16,904 bases of DNA from Pseudomonadota bacterium (GTDB lineage: Bacteria; Pseudomonadota; Gammaproteobacteria; Burkholderiales; Burkholderiaceae_C): NCBI GenBank assembly GCA_023460715.1, contig JAEWPH010000298.1:1-16904 (forward strand), in the 5' to 3' direction. This document shows positions 1 through 7,686 of this stretch, in pieces (positions within the stretch are counted from its first letter, which is position 1; each line of letters begins with the position of its first letter). The notes under the pieces are model-generated. The model saw only the letters and a program-made list of their open reading frames with translations. It made no database searches and was not told the origin of the DNA. The translations under genes were made by a program, and so were the position numbers.

Positions 1-1
1 C

Positions 2-370
2 GCGGACTTGAGGCAGACCGGCGTGCACTCGCTGGTGGAGACGCCGGGCCACTACGGACTGTCCGCCGCGGTGGGTGGTTTGGAGCTCACGCCGCTGGAG
101 CTGGCCTCCGCCTACGACAAGAGCTTCAACCCGGGGGGCAAGCAGACGCGCGCCGCCTGGGAGAAAGAACGCCGCGACCGCATCGTCGGCCGCGCCAAGA
201 TCAATGTCACGGTCAACGATCTGCGCGTGAGCGTCGACGGGAACAAGGCACAGGCACGCTTCCGCCAGGGCTACAGCTCCGGCAGCTACAACGTGACCAG
301 CCGCAAGACGCTGGATCTCGTCAACAACGGCGGCCGCTGGGCTATCGTGCGCGAGTCCACGGGCGGTTGA
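2..370 (+). CDS. Partial CDS: PBP1C-like fragment joined to NTF2-like (Cds6-type) C-terminal domain
   Basis: The frame is open from the left edge and stops at TGA 368-370, so the N-terminus is missing. It has two unlike parts. Up to about position 117 it reads like the C-terminal transpeptidase region of a class A penicillin-binding protein of PBP1C type (HYGLSAAVGGLELTPLELASAY). From about 115 on (YDKSFNPGG, RAAWEKERRDRI, then a beta-rich tail ending WAIVRESTGG) it matches the NTF2-like domain found at the C-terminus of many exported TPR or L,D-transpeptidase-associated proteins. The next gene, an L,D-transpeptidase, ends in a domain of the same sort, so the second part fits this locus. Codons in the first part (TTG, AGG, GGA, GGT) differ from the CTG/CGC/GGC habit of the rest. 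A natural fusion, a deletion or an assembly chimera are all possible. Domain naming is from recognition of family patterns only. Confidence 0.6.
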   Translation, partial: ADLRQTGVHSLVETPGHYGLSAAVGGLELTPLELASAYDKSFNPGGKQTRAAWEKERRDRIVGRAKINVTVNDLRVSVDGNKAQARFRQGYSSGSYNVTSRKTLDLVNNGGRWAIVRESTGG

Positions 371-468
371 TGGCACACCGAATCGCGGGCCTGCTGGCGC
401 CCGCCGTACGCAATCATGGCCCGGCCGGCTCTGCCCGCCAGGGCCTTGACCGGGCTTTCTGACCGCGC

Positions 469-1761
469 ATGTCCGTGGGATTGTTCAACTGGAGCCGCAC
501 GGTTGCGGCGGGTGTGGCGCTGTCGTTGCTGGCATCCCCCTGGGCCGTGCACGCGCAGGGCGAGAAGACCCGCAATCTCGCCAAGACCAAGCGACAGGCC
601 CCAGCCAAGGCACCTCCCCGCCCTGCCCCGCTGCGCGACGGCCAGGCCGAGCAGCGTCTGATGGAGGTCTACCGCCTGACAGGCGAAGGCAAGACCCGCG
701 AGGCGCTGGCCAAGGCCGAGTCCCTGGCGCGGGAGCACCCCAACTTTCAGCTGGCGCAGTTGGCGCTGGGCGACCTGCTGGCCGCCCGCGTCCGCCCGCT
801 CAAGCAGCTGGGAGATGTACCCACGCAGAACGATGCGCCACCACCGGCCGGCGCCAGCGACGTGTTGGCCGAGCTGCGGGCCGAGTCGCGCCAGCGTACG
901 GACGCACTGCGCGTGCGGCCCCACGCCCGCGCGATTCCGGCGCAGTTCCTGGAGCTGTCACCCCGCTCGCGCCATGCCATCGCCGTGGACGCCTCGCGCT
1001 CGCGCCTGTACCTGTTCGAGAACACCGCCAACGGTCTGGAGCTGATCGCCGACTACTACTCGTCCGTCGGCAAGCTCGGCATCGAGAAGTTCGTCGAAGG
1101 CGACCAGCGCACGCCGCTGGGCGTGTACTACATCACCAGCCGGCTCGATCCCGCCACGCTCAAGGATTTCTACGGCGCCGGGGCTCTGCCCATCAACTAC
1201 CCGAACCCGCTGGATGTAAGCCGCGGCAAGACGGGCAGCGGCATCTGGCTGCACGGCACGCCCCCGGACCAGTTCTCGCGCGCGCCGCTGGCCACCGACG
1301 GCTGCCTGGCGCTGGCCAACCCCGACCTGGAGCGCATCCTGCGCACTGTCGAGCCGCGCACCACGCCGGTGGTGATCGCCAAGCAGCTGCAGTGGGTGCA
1401 GCCGCAGAGCGTGCAGGCGGACCGCAAGGCCTTCGAGGCGGTGCTGGATGGATGGCGCGCCGCCAAGTCGCAGGGCGACATGAAGCGGCTGCTGGCCTTC
1501 TACGCCCCCGACTTCCAGAGCTACAAGAGCCTGCCCCTGGCCCAGTGGACCCAGACGCTGGAAGCCGAGACCCGCGCGCTGGGTGGCCGGGAACTACACC
1601 TCAAGGACAAGTCTTACCTGCGCTGGACGGACTCTGCAGAGACCATGGTGGTAACGTTCGGCGAAGTGGCCGAAGGTGCGCGCACCGGCCCGGTCAAACG
1701 CCAGTACTGGATCCGCAAGGGCAAGCAGTGGCAGATATTCTTCGAAGGAGTGATTGGATGA
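469..1761 (+). CDS. Exported L,D-transpeptidase (YkuD domain) with C-terminal NTF2-like domain
   Basis: 430 aa. L,D-transpeptidases form or modify 3-3 peptidoglycan cross-links or attach proteins to peptidoglycan in the periplasm. Residues 1-29 form a Sec signal peptide, with likely cleavage after VHA. Residues about 60-110 look like a short helical TPR-like segment. The YkuD catalytic domain spans about 165-310, with the pattern His262-Gly, 16 residues, then T-D-G-Cys279. Cys279 is the expected nucleophile. The usual SHGC is TDGC here, as in some YafK-like relatives. Residues about 320-430 form an NTF2-like fold (W-x-x-AKSQGD, FYAPDF, closing W-Q-I-FFEG) like that of the preceding frame. An in-frame TGA at 460 makes ATG 469 the first possible start, though no clear Shine-Dalgarno site precedes it. 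The stop overlaps the next start (ATGA), so an operon with the cyclophilin is likely. Confidence 0.9.
   Translation: MSVGLFNWSRTVAAGVALSLLASPWAVHAQGEKTRNLAKTKRQAPAKAPPRPAPLRDGQAEQRLMEVYRLTGEGKTREALAKAESLAREHPNFQLAQLALGDLLAARVRPLKQLGDVPTQNDAPPPAGASDVLAELRAESRQRTDALRVRPHARAIPAQFLELSPRSRHAIAVDASRSRLYLFENTANGLELIADYYSSVGKLGIEKFVEGDQRTPLGVYYITSRLDPATLKDFYGAGALPINYPNPLDVSRGKTGSGIWLHGTPPDQFSRAPLATDGCLALANPDLERILRTVEPRTTPVVIAKQLQWVQPQSVQADRKAFEAVLDGWRAAKSQGDMKRLLAFYAPDFQSYKSLPLAQWTQTLEAETRALGGRELHLKDKSYLRWTDSAETMVVTFGEVAEGARTGPVKRQYWIRKGKQWQIFFEGVIG
1744..1750 (+). promoter_or_regulatory. Ribosome binding site of the periplasmic cyclophilin
   Basis: GAAGGAG lies 7 nt before ATG 1758, inside the last codons of the L,D-transpeptidase gene. 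It fixes the cyclophilin start well downstream of the beginning of the open frame (1392), and with the ATGA stop/start overlap it points to translational coupling. Confidence 0.8.
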
Positions 1762-2342
1762 TTTCCAAACGAAAAACAACGCTGGCGCTTGCCAGCATTG
1801 GGCTTGCAGCTATCTTCTCCGTAGCAGGCGTGCAAGCCCAGGAGGCTGCCCCCAAGGTCAGGCTCTCCACAACGCTCGGCGACATCGTCGTGCAGCTCGA
1901 CCCGGCCAAGGCGCCCAAGACGGTGGACAACTTCCTGGCGTATGTGAAGGACAAGCACTACGACGGCACGGTGTTCCACCGCGTCATCGACGGCTTCATG
2001 ATCCAGGGCGGCGGCTTCACGGCCGACATGCAGCAAAAGCCCACGAAGACGCCGATCCCGCTGGAGGCCAGCAACGGCCTGAAGAACGACAAGTACACCA
2101 TCGCCATGGCGCGCACGGGCAACCCGAATTCGGCCACCTCGCAGTTCTTCATCAATGTGAAGGACAACGCCATGCTCAACGCGCCCAACCCCGATGGCTA
2201 CGGCTATGCCGTCTTCGGCAAGGTCGTCTCCGGCACGGAGGTGGTCGACAAGATCAAGGCCGTGGCCACCGGCAACAAGGGTCCGCACCAGAATGTGCCG
2301 ACCACTCCCGTCACCATCACCTCGGCCACCCTGGTGAAGTGA
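1758..2342 (+). CDS. ppiA: Periplasmic peptidyl-prolyl cis-trans isomerase (cyclophilin, PpiA type)
   Basis: 194 aa. It catalyses cis-trans isomerisation of X-Pro bonds and helps proteins fold in the periplasm. A signal peptide (MISKRK, then a hydrophobic run, VQA cleavage after residue 27) marks export. The cyclophilin domain fills the rest: [15 protein letters not shown] at residues 73-87 gives the catalytic Arg75 with Phe80, Met81 and Gln83, and [10 protein letters not shown] follows at about 124-133. ATG 1758 is chosen for its strong upstream GAAGGAG and because the signal peptide begins right there. The gene overlaps the L,D-transpeptidase stop by ATGA and sits 34 bp before a second cyclophilin, so the three are probably co-transcribed. 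The folding substrate is unknown. Co-expression with a cell-wall enzyme suggests envelope clients, which is inference. Confidence 0.92.
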   Translation: MISKRKTTLALASIGLAAIFSVAGVQAQEAAPKVRLSTTLGDIVVQLDPAKAPKTVDNFLAYVKDKHYDGTVFHRVIDGFMIQGGGFTADMQQKPTKTPIPLEASNGLKNDKYTIAMARTGNPNSATSQFFINVKDNAMLNAPNPDGYGYAVFGKVVSGTEVVDKIKAVATGNKGPHQNVPTTPVTITSATLVK

Positions 2343-2376
2343 TCTCTCCTCCGAACGTGTTCTGAAAGGACCCTCC

Positions 2377-2883
2377 ATGAGCAACCCGCAAGTCGAACTC
2401 CACATCGCCGGCCACGGCGTCATCACGCTGGAACTGGACGCCGAGAAGGCACCGAAGTCCACTGAGAACTTCCTCGCCTACGTGAAGAAGGGCCACTACG
2501 ACAACACCATCTTCCACCGCGTGATCCCCGGCTTCATGGTCCAGGGCGGCGGCTTCGAGCCGGGCATGAACCAGAAGGGCACGGACGCCCCCATCCAGAA
2601 CGAAGCCAACAACGGCCTGAAGAACGCCAACTACACCGTGGCCATGGCCCGCACCAGCGACCCGCACTCCGCCACGGCGCAGTTCTTCATCAACGTCGCC
2701 GACAACGGCTTCCTGAACCACACCGCACCGTCCGCACAGGGCTGGGGCTATGCCGTGTTCGGCAAGGTGGTCAAGGGCACGGAAATCGTGGACGCCATCA
2801 AGGGCGTGAAGACGGGCCGCAAGGGCTTCCATGACGACGTGCCCAAGGACGACGTCATCATCGAAAAGGCCGTGGTGGTCTGA
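2377..2883 (+). CDS. ppiB: Cytoplasmic peptidyl-prolyl cis-trans isomerase B (cyclophilin)
   Basis: 168 aa, close to the usual PpiB length, with no signal peptide, so cytoplasmic. The cyclophilin core is intact: [16 protein letters not shown] (Arg48, Phe53, Met54, Gln56), [14 protein letters not shown] and [16 protein letters not shown]. The start is supported by GAAAGGA at 2364-2370, 6 nt before ATG. The protein is clearly similar to the exported cyclophilin just upstream (FLAYVK..HYD.T.FHRVI.GFM.QGGGF and the QFFINV block), so the pair looks like a duplication with one copy exported and one kept inside. Likely part of the same transcript as the two genes before it. Confidence 0.93.
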   Translation: MSNPQVELHIAGHGVITLELDAEKAPKSTENFLAYVKKGHYDNTIFHRVIPGFMVQGGGFEPGMNQKGTDAPIQNEANNGLKNANYTVAMARTSDPHSATAQFFINVADNGFLNHTAPSAQGWGYAVFGKVVKGTEIVDAIKGVKTGRKGFHDDVPKDDVIIEKAVVV

Positions 2884-2945
2884 TTCCCCTCTGAGTCGCT
2901 CGCGCCCTCCTTCCAAGGGAGACAACGCTCGCAGCCCGGCACATC

Positions 2946-2971
2946 CGCCGGTTCTGCGGCGTCTGCCGGCG
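2946..2971 (+). terminator. Weak hairpin after ppiB
   Basis: CGCCGG (2946-2951) and CCGGCG (2966-2971) form a perfect 6-bp stem with a 14-nt loop in the 176-bp gap between ppiB and lpxH. No T-run follows, so it is at best a factor-dependent terminator or pause site. Apart from this the gap shows no gene and no clear promoter. Confidence 0.25.
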
Positions 2972-3059
2972 TGGCTTGCTCCGCGGCCTTTCAATCCGAA
3001 CGCCGCGCGGGTGAGCGGCCACAGGCCGGGCGCGAACGCACTCCCACTTCCGCATTGTC

Positions 3060-3854
3060 ATGAGCATGCTCGCGCCAGACGTCCGAGAGTTCGTCGCACC
3101 CGCCGGCTGGCGCACGGTGGACTTCGTTTCCGATCTGCACCTGGAAGCCGAGCACCCCGCCACGGTGGAGGCCTTCACCGGCTACCTCCACGACACGCCC
3201 GCGGACGCCGTGTTCCTGCTCGGTGACCTGTTCGAGGTCTGGGTGGGAGACGACGCCCTCCAGGAACCCGGCAGTTTCGAGCAATCGATCACGGCAGTGC
3301 TGCGCCGTGCGGCATCGCGCATCCCCTTGTATTTCATGCATGGCAACCGCGATTTCCTCGTGGGTGCCGGTTTCACCGCCGCCACCGGCATCCCGGTACT
3401 GGACGACCCCACCGTGCTCGTGTTTGCCGGCCGGCGATGGCTGCTCAGCCACGGCGATGCGCTGTGCCTGGACGATGTGGAATACCAGAAATTCCGCGCC
3501 GTGGCGCGCAACCCGCAGTGGCAGGCGCAACTGCTCACCCGGACGCTGGCCGAACGCCGCGCCCAAGGCCGCAGCGTGCGCGCCGAGAGCGAAGCGCGCA
3601 AACAGTACGGCACGGGCTTCTATGGCGACGTGGACACCGCCGCCGCACTGCAGTGGCTGCAGGCCGCACAGGCGCATGCGCTGATCCACGGCCACACGCA
3701 TCTGCCCGCCGACCATACACTGGGAGAGGCTGGCGGCACCGCTTTGACCCGGCACGTACTCACCGACTGGGACTTGGCCGCACAGCCTCCGCGGGCTGGC
3801 GCGCTGCGTCTCACCGCGGCGGGCTTGGAACGCATCAGCCTCGTCCCCAGATAG
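3060..3854 (+). CDS. lpxH: UDP-2,3-diacylglucosamine diphosphatase LpxH
   Basis: 264 aa. It hydrolyses UDP-2,3-diacylglucosamine to lipid X and UMP, the fourth step of lipid A synthesis, at the inner face of the cytoplasmic membrane. The calcineurin-like metallophosphatase motifs are all present in order: SDLH (Asp25, His27), GDLFEVWVGDD (Asp56), HGNRDF (94-99, Asn96, Arg97), SHGD (His131) and HGHTH (210-214). GDLFEVWVGDD and HGNRDFL are specific for LpxH rather than generic phosphoesterases. ATG 3060 is followed by another ATG at 3066. Neither has a clear Shine-Dalgarno site, so the start may be off by two codons. The stop is 4 nt before the next gene, which suggests co-transcription with the MtfA-like peptidase. 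Confidence 0.95.
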   Translation: MSMLAPDVREFVAPAGWRTVDFVSDLHLEAEHPATVEAFTGYLHDTPADAVFLLGDLFEVWVGDDALQEPGSFEQSITAVLRRAASRIPLYFMHGNRDFLVGAGFTAATGIPVLDDPTVLVFAGRRWLLSHGDALCLDDVEYQKFRAVARNPQWQAQLLTRTLAERRAQGRSVRAESEARKQYGTGFYGDVDTAAALQWLQAAQAHALIHGHTHLPADHTLGEAGGTALTRHVLTDWDLAAQPPRAGALRLTAAGLERISLVPR

Positions 3855-3858
3855 CGGC

Positions 3859-4713
3859 ATGGCCCCTGCCTCCGCCCTCACCCGCCTGCTGCGCAAACTC
3901 TCCCGCCGCGTGCGATCGACGATCGCACCCGTGCCCGACATTCCCGCCACGCTGTGGCTGCAGACGCTGTCGCGCTACCGTTTTCTCGCGGACCTGCCGC
4001 TGCACGACCAGGCCAAGCTCGGGGCCCTGAGCGCATTGTTCCTGCAGCGCAAGGAATTCACCGGCGCCCACGGGCTGGAAGTGACCGACGCCATGGCCGT
4101 GGCCATCGCCGCGCAGGCCTGCCTGCCGTTGCTGCACTGGGGCGAACCGGCCGAGGCGCTGGCCTGGTACGACGACTTCGTGGGCATCGTCGTCCACCCC
4201 GGCGAGGCCGTGGCGCGCCGGCAGGCCGTGGACGAGGCCGGCGTGGTGCACGACTACGACGAAGTGCTGCTGGGCGAGGCCATGGAACGCGGCCCGGTCA
4301 TGCTGAGCTGGCCCGCGGTAGACGGCGCCGGGCGCCCCTTGGCCGACGAGGCGCCGGGCAGCGGCACGAGCGTGGTGGTGCACGAGTTCGTGCACAAGCT
4401 GGACATGCGCAACGGTGGCGCCGACGGCTTTCCCCCGCTGCCGGCCGGCTTCCTGGGCGCGCGAGACGCCCGGGGCGCGCGCGCGCAGTGGGCTGCCGCC
4501 TGGGAGCCCGCCTACGAGGCCTTCCGCGAACGCGTCATCATCGCCGAGCGCTTCGGCGGCGAATGGCCCTGGCTGGATGCCTACGGCGCCACCGCACCGG
4601 CCGAGTTCTTCGCGGTGGCCTGCGAGGCCTACTTCGTCAGCCGCGAGCGCTTTGCGCAGGAGTTTCCCACGCTGGCGCCGCTGCTGGACGCCTTCTTCCG
4701 CCGCCCTGCCTGA
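3859..4713 (+). CDS. mtfA: Zinc-dependent peptidase, MtfA type (family M90)
   Basis: 284 aa. In E. coli, MtfA is a cytosolic zinc aminopeptidase linked to control of the glucose PTS through the repressor Mlc. The family is widespread and its role in organisms without that PTS is unclear. Visible motifs are the gluzincin signature HEFVHKLD (His175, Glu176, His179) and PAEFFAVACEAYF (Glu249 as probable third zinc ligand). The N-terminal half has the family blocks LFLQRKEFTGAHGLEVTD and YDDFVGIVVHPG. The first 25 residues are Arg-rich and variable. The ATG is 4 nt after the lpxH stop, so the two probably share a transcript. The next gene is convergent. Confidence 0.9.
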   Translation: MAPASALTRLLRKLSRRVRSTIAPVPDIPATLWLQTLSRYRFLADLPLHDQAKLGALSALFLQRKEFTGAHGLEVTDAMAVAIAAQACLPLLHWGEPAEALAWYDDFVGIVVHPGEAVARRQAVDEAGVVHDYDEVLLGEAMERGPVMLSWPAVDGAGRPLADEAPGSGTSVVVHEFVHKLDMRNGGADGFPPLPAGFLGARDARGARAQWAAAWEPAYEAFRERVIIAERFGGEWPWLDAYGATAPAEFFAVACEAYFVSRERFAQEFPTLAPLLDAFFRRPA

Positions 4714-4776
4714 CCGGCGCCCGCCAGAGGGACGGCCGTCGCGCCCAATCGCAGACGCCGCGGGCTGGCCCCAGGC

Positions 4777-4792
4777 ATCGGCGCCTGCCGAT
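4777..4792. terminator. Hairpin between convergent mtfA and GGT-family genes
   Basis: ATCGGC (4777-4782) and GCCGAT (4787-4792) form a perfect 6-bp stem with a 4-nt loop, in the 101-bp gap between two convergent genes. The place suits a bidirectional terminator, but no T-run follows on either side. Confidence 0.35.
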
Positions 4793-4814
4793 CCCTCAGA
4801 ACGTGTTTACGATC

Positions 4815-6455
4815 TCAGGCCACCGCCGTCCGGTAAGCCACGCCGTCCCGCCCCGGGTCGGCCCCGCCGTGCAAGCGCCCATCCGCACCGATCTGCACCC
4901 CGTGCACCCAGCCAATGGTGTAGTTGTAGGGGTTGCGGAAGACCTCGTAGCCGTCGGCCTGCAGCGTGCGCGTGACCTGGCGCGGAATGCGGTTGCACAC
5001 GTCGATGGAATTGCTGGTGGACGAGAAGCGCGGCGCTGAGACCGCCTCCTGCATGCCCATGCCGTGGTCGATCATGTTCAGCAGCACCTGCAGCACGCCC
5101 ATGGCGATCTGCGTGCCGCCCGGCGCGCCCAGCACGATCTCGGGCTGGCCCTCCTTGCCGAACACGATGCTCGGACACGACGATGTGAAGCGGCTCTTGC
5201 CCGGCTGGATGCTGCCCGCGCGGCCCGGCCGCGGGTCGAACACGCCCATGCAGCCGTTGTAGAAGAAGCCCATGCCGGGCGTGATCACGCCCGAGGGCAT
5301 GGCGAGCGAGTGCGTCATCGACACGCAGTTGCCGTCACCGTCCACCACGCTCAGGTGCGTGGTGTCGCGCGGCACCGGGGCGCCCGCGTTCACGCGCTCC
5401 ACCCGGAAGCGTTCGCCGGCGCGGATGGCGGCGGCCACGCGCGCGGCGCCGTCCTTGGACAGCAGTTCGTCCAGCGGCACCTGCACGAAGGCCGGATCGC
5501 CAATGTGACGGTCCTTGTCGATGGTGGCCTTCTTCATGGCCTCGCTGAGCAGGCGCAGGTAGGCAGGCCCGTTGTGCTCCATCTCCGCGAGTGGAAACTG
5601 CTCCAGGATGTTCAGCATCTGCAGCAGCATGGCGCCGCCACCCGGCGGCTGGTTGGTGGTGACCATGCGGCCGCGGTAGCTGCCCACGAGCGGCGCCACG
5701 CGGCGCACCGCGTAGCGCTGCAAATCCTCCAGCGAGAGCAGGCCGCCCAGCGACTGCACATCCGCCACCATGCGGCGCGCCAGCTCGCCTTCATAGAACG
5801 GGGCAATGCCTTCCTGCGCCACCTGTTCCAGCACGGCGGCCATGCCGGGATTGGCGAGCGGCGTGCCGATGGGCTTGGGCGAGCCGTCCGGCCGGCAGTA
5901 GAGCGCACGGCCTTCGTCGCTGTGGCGCAGGCGGTCGAGGTTGCTCACGCGGCCCATGCTGGGCTCGTTGATCCAGAAGGCGTGCATGCCGGGCCGCACG
6001 AAGAAGCCCTCCCGCGCCCAGGCGATGGCAGGGGCCACCACCTCCTTCCACGGCAGGCGGCCGTGCGCGCGGTGCAGGGCCTCCAGGCCCTTGAGCGTGG
6101 CCGGCGTGGCGATGGATTGCGGGCCGATGTCATTGACGCGCCCCTTCAGGATGAAGCCGAAGCCGTCCTTGGTCTCGCCTTCGAGCAGATCGGCCCACAT
6201 GGCCTCGCGGCAGGCGAGCGGGGCCGGCGCATGGAAGTCGAAATACTCATGGGCTGCGGGGCCGCCGGCGCCCTGCATGTACACGGCCGCCGTGCCGAAG
6301 CCGGCAATGCCGCACATCAGCGGGTCCACGACGGTCTGGGCCAGCGCGGTGGCCACGGCCGCATCGGCGGCATTGCCGCCGGCGCGCAGGATCTCGATGC
6401 CCGACTCGGCCGCCTCGGGCTGCGCGCAGGACACCATGGCTTCTTTGGAGTGCAT
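4815..6455 (-). CDS. Gamma-glutamyltransferase-family hydrolase, no signal peptide
   Basis: 546 aa. Members are made as one chain and self-cleave at a Thr that becomes the N-terminal nucleophile. They transfer or hydrolyse gamma-glutamyl or other amide groups. Here the cleavage motif is D-TTHLSVVDGDGN, so Thr365 should be the nucleophile, giving a large subunit (1-364) and a small one (365-546). Other family blocks are GIEILRAGGNAADAAVATALA near the N-terminus, NQPPGGGAMLLQML, and GAPGGTQIAMGVLQVLLNMIDHGM near the C-terminus. ATG 6453-6455 is chosen because family homology begins at once. Upstream in-frame codons to 6563 add a Pro/Ala stretch that is not a signal peptide. Classical GGTs are exported, so a cytoplasmic hydrolase (such as the oxamate amidohydrolase or YwrD-like branches) is likely. 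The substrate is unknown. It lies 108 bp downstream of the Bug-family binding protein, probably in one operon. Confidence 0.85.
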   Translation of the reverse strand: MHSKEAMVSCAQPEAAESGIEILRAGGNAADAAVATALAQTVVDPLMCGIAGFGTAAVYMQGAGGPAAHEYFDFHAPAPLACREAMWADLLEGETKDGFGFILKGRVNDIGPQSIATPATLKGLEALHRAHGRLPWKEVVAPAIAWAREGFFVRPGMHAFWINEPSMGRVSNLDRLRHSDEGRALYCRPDGSPKPIGTPLANPGMAAVLEQVAQEGIAPFYEGELARRMVADVQSLGGLLSLEDLQRYAVRRVAPLVGSYRGRMVTTNQPPGGGAMLLQMLNILEQFPLAEMEHNGPAYLRLLSEAMKKATIDKDRHIGDPAFVQVPLDELLSKDGAARVAAAIRAGERFRVERVNAGAPVPRDTTHLSVVDGDGNCVSMTHSLAMPSGVITPGMGFFYNGCMGVFDPRPGRAGSIQPGKSRFTSSCPSIVFGKEGQPEIVLGAPGGTQIAMGVLQVLLNMIDHGMGMQEAVSAPRFSSTSNSIDVCNRIPRQVTRTLQADGYEVFRNPYNYTIGWVHGVQIGADGRLHGGADPGRDGVAYRTAVA

Positions 6456-6481
6456 GGAAGGTTCTTTCAGGAAAGGGAAGC

Positions 6482-6515
6482 GCCCCGCTGCAGCCTGAAG
6501 CGGCGCTGGCGGGGC
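6482..6515 (-). other. Intercistronic hairpin between the binding-protein and GGT-family genes
   Basis: GCCCCGC (6482-6488) pairs with GCGGGGC (6509-6515), and an inner CAGC/GCTG extends the stem with a small bulge. No T-run follows. It could lower read-through into the GGT-family gene or protect the upstream mRNA end, as is common after binding-protein genes. Inferred only. Confidence 0.35.
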
Positions 6516-6563
6516 CAAGGCCAAACGATGGCGTGGCAGGAAGGGACCGGCGCACCGGCCCAC

Positions 6564-7559
6564 TCACTTGCCGCTCAGGTTCAGCGTGTTCAGCGTCGGG
6601 CCCCAGGCCTGCGTGTCGCGGCGCGTCACCTCCATCAGCTGGCTGGCCGGGCCGGCCATGGGGATGGCGTTCATGGAGCGCAGCTTGGCCTGTACCTCGG
6701 CGCTGGCGTGGAAGGCGCGCGTGCCTTCATGCAGCTTGGCGATGATCGCGGGCGGCGTGCCGGCCTTGGCGACGATGCCGCTCCAGCCCATGGTGTCGAA
6801 GTCCTTCACGCCCAGCTCGTTGGCGGCGGGCACGTCGGGCAGTTCGGCCAGGCGCGAAGGGGCCAGCACGACCAGCGGCACCACCTTGCGGTTCTTGATG
6901 TGCGGCAGCACGGTGCCGGCCACCGGGGCCATCACCTGCGTCTGGCCGCCGATGGTGGCCATCAGGCCGTCGGGCTCGCCCTTGAAGGGCACGTGCGTCA
7001 TGGCAATGCCCAGCTTCTTCTGCAGCAGCTCCACCGCCAGCTGCGTGGAGTTGCCCAGCCCCGACGAGGAGAAGTTCAGCTCGCCCGGGTGCGCCTTGGC
7101 GTATTTCACCAAGTCGTCCAGGGACTTGAAGCCTGTCTCGGGGTTGGCGACCAGCACGAAGGGCACGGTGCTGAGCATGCCCACGCCGGTGAAGTCCTTC
7201 TCGGGGTCGTACGGCAGCGGCTTGTAGACGAACTTGTTGAGCACCATCTGCGACACCCCGCCGAACATCAGCGTGTAGCCATCGGCCGGCTGGCCCAGCA
7301 CCTGCTGCGCCGCGATGATGCCGCCCGCGCCGGGCTTGTTCTCCACCACGATGTTCGCGCCCAGCGCCTTGCCGGCGTGCTCGGCCCAGAGCCGCGCGAC
7401 GGTGTCGGAGCTGCCCCCGGCCTGCTGCGACACCACCAGGCGGATGGGGCGGGTGCCGGGATAGCCGGCTGCAGCGTCCTGCGCGGCTGCCGGCGCGCTG
7501 CCCAGGGCCCATGCCAGGGCGGTGGCCGCCAAGCCGGCCAGATAAGAAGTTTTGTTCAT
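6564..7559 (-). CDS. Tripartite tricarboxylate transporter substrate-binding protein (Bug/TctC family)
   Basis: 331 aa. A periplasmic extracytoplasmic receptor that binds carboxylates or similar small molecules and normally hands them to a TctA/TctB membrane pair. Betaproteobacteria carry many orphan copies. The signal peptide is clear (MNKTSYLAGLAATALAW..., cleavage after PAAA at residue 26). Family blocks follow: YPGTRPIRLVVSQQAGGSSDTVAR, VVENKPGAGGIIAAQQV, ADGYTLMFGG, YDPEKDFTGVGML, THVPFKG, and the PDVPAANELGVKDF...W.G..AKAGTP block. ATG 7557-7559 is taken because the signal peptide begins there, and GGAG lies about 12 nt upstream. No tctA or tctB is in the window. Divergent from a LysR gene that probably controls it together with the GGT-family hydrolase. 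The ligand cannot be read from sequence. Confidence 0.92.
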   Translation of the reverse strand: MNKTSYLAGLAATALAWALGSAPAAAQDAAAGYPGTRPIRLVVSQQAGGSSDTVARLWAEHAGKALGANIVVENKPGAGGIIAAQQVLGQPADGYTLMFGGVSQMVLNKFVYKPLPYDPEKDFTGVGMLSTVPFVLVANPETGFKSLDDLVKYAKAHPGELNFSSSGLGNSTQLAVELLQKKLGIAMTHVPFKGEPDGLMATIGGQTQVMAPVAGTVLPHIKNRKVVPLVVLAPSRLAELPDVPAANELGVKDFDTMGWSGIVAKAGTPPAIIAKLHEGTRAFHASAEVQAKLRSMNAIPMAGPASQLMEVTRRDTQAWGPTLNTLNLSGK

Positions 7560-7606
7560 GGTCTGCGGGTCTCCAGAGGGTCGATTGACGAACGGCCGGG
7601 GGCGGT

Positions 7607-7639
7607 GCCGGCTCCTGCAACGATTATTCGGAGCCCGGC
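7607..7639. promoter_or_regulatory. Inverted repeat in the LysR / binding-protein divergent promoter region
   Basis: GCCGGCTCC (7607-7615) and GGAGCCCGGC (7630-7639) are reverse complements apart from one extra base, separated by 14 nt of more AT-rich sequence. It lies in the middle of the 127-bp gap between the divergent genes, where a LysR operator would be expected. It could instead be a hairpin in the leader of the minus-strand mRNA. Confidence 0.4.
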
Positions 7640-7686
7640 CGCCGCGCACCAGCGAATTCGCCCGATGGATCCATTAGCATTCACTC

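Noticed and set aside
385..404. Hairpin GCGGGC/GCCCGC before the L,D-transpeptidase
   Set aside because: A 6-bp GC stem with an 8-nt loop and no T-run; such stems are frequent by chance at this GC content.
6456..6563. Longer N-terminus for the GGT-family protein as a possible signal peptide
   Set aside because: The added residues are Pro/Ala/Arg rich without a clean hydrophobic core or cleavage site, and family similarity begins right after ATG 6455.
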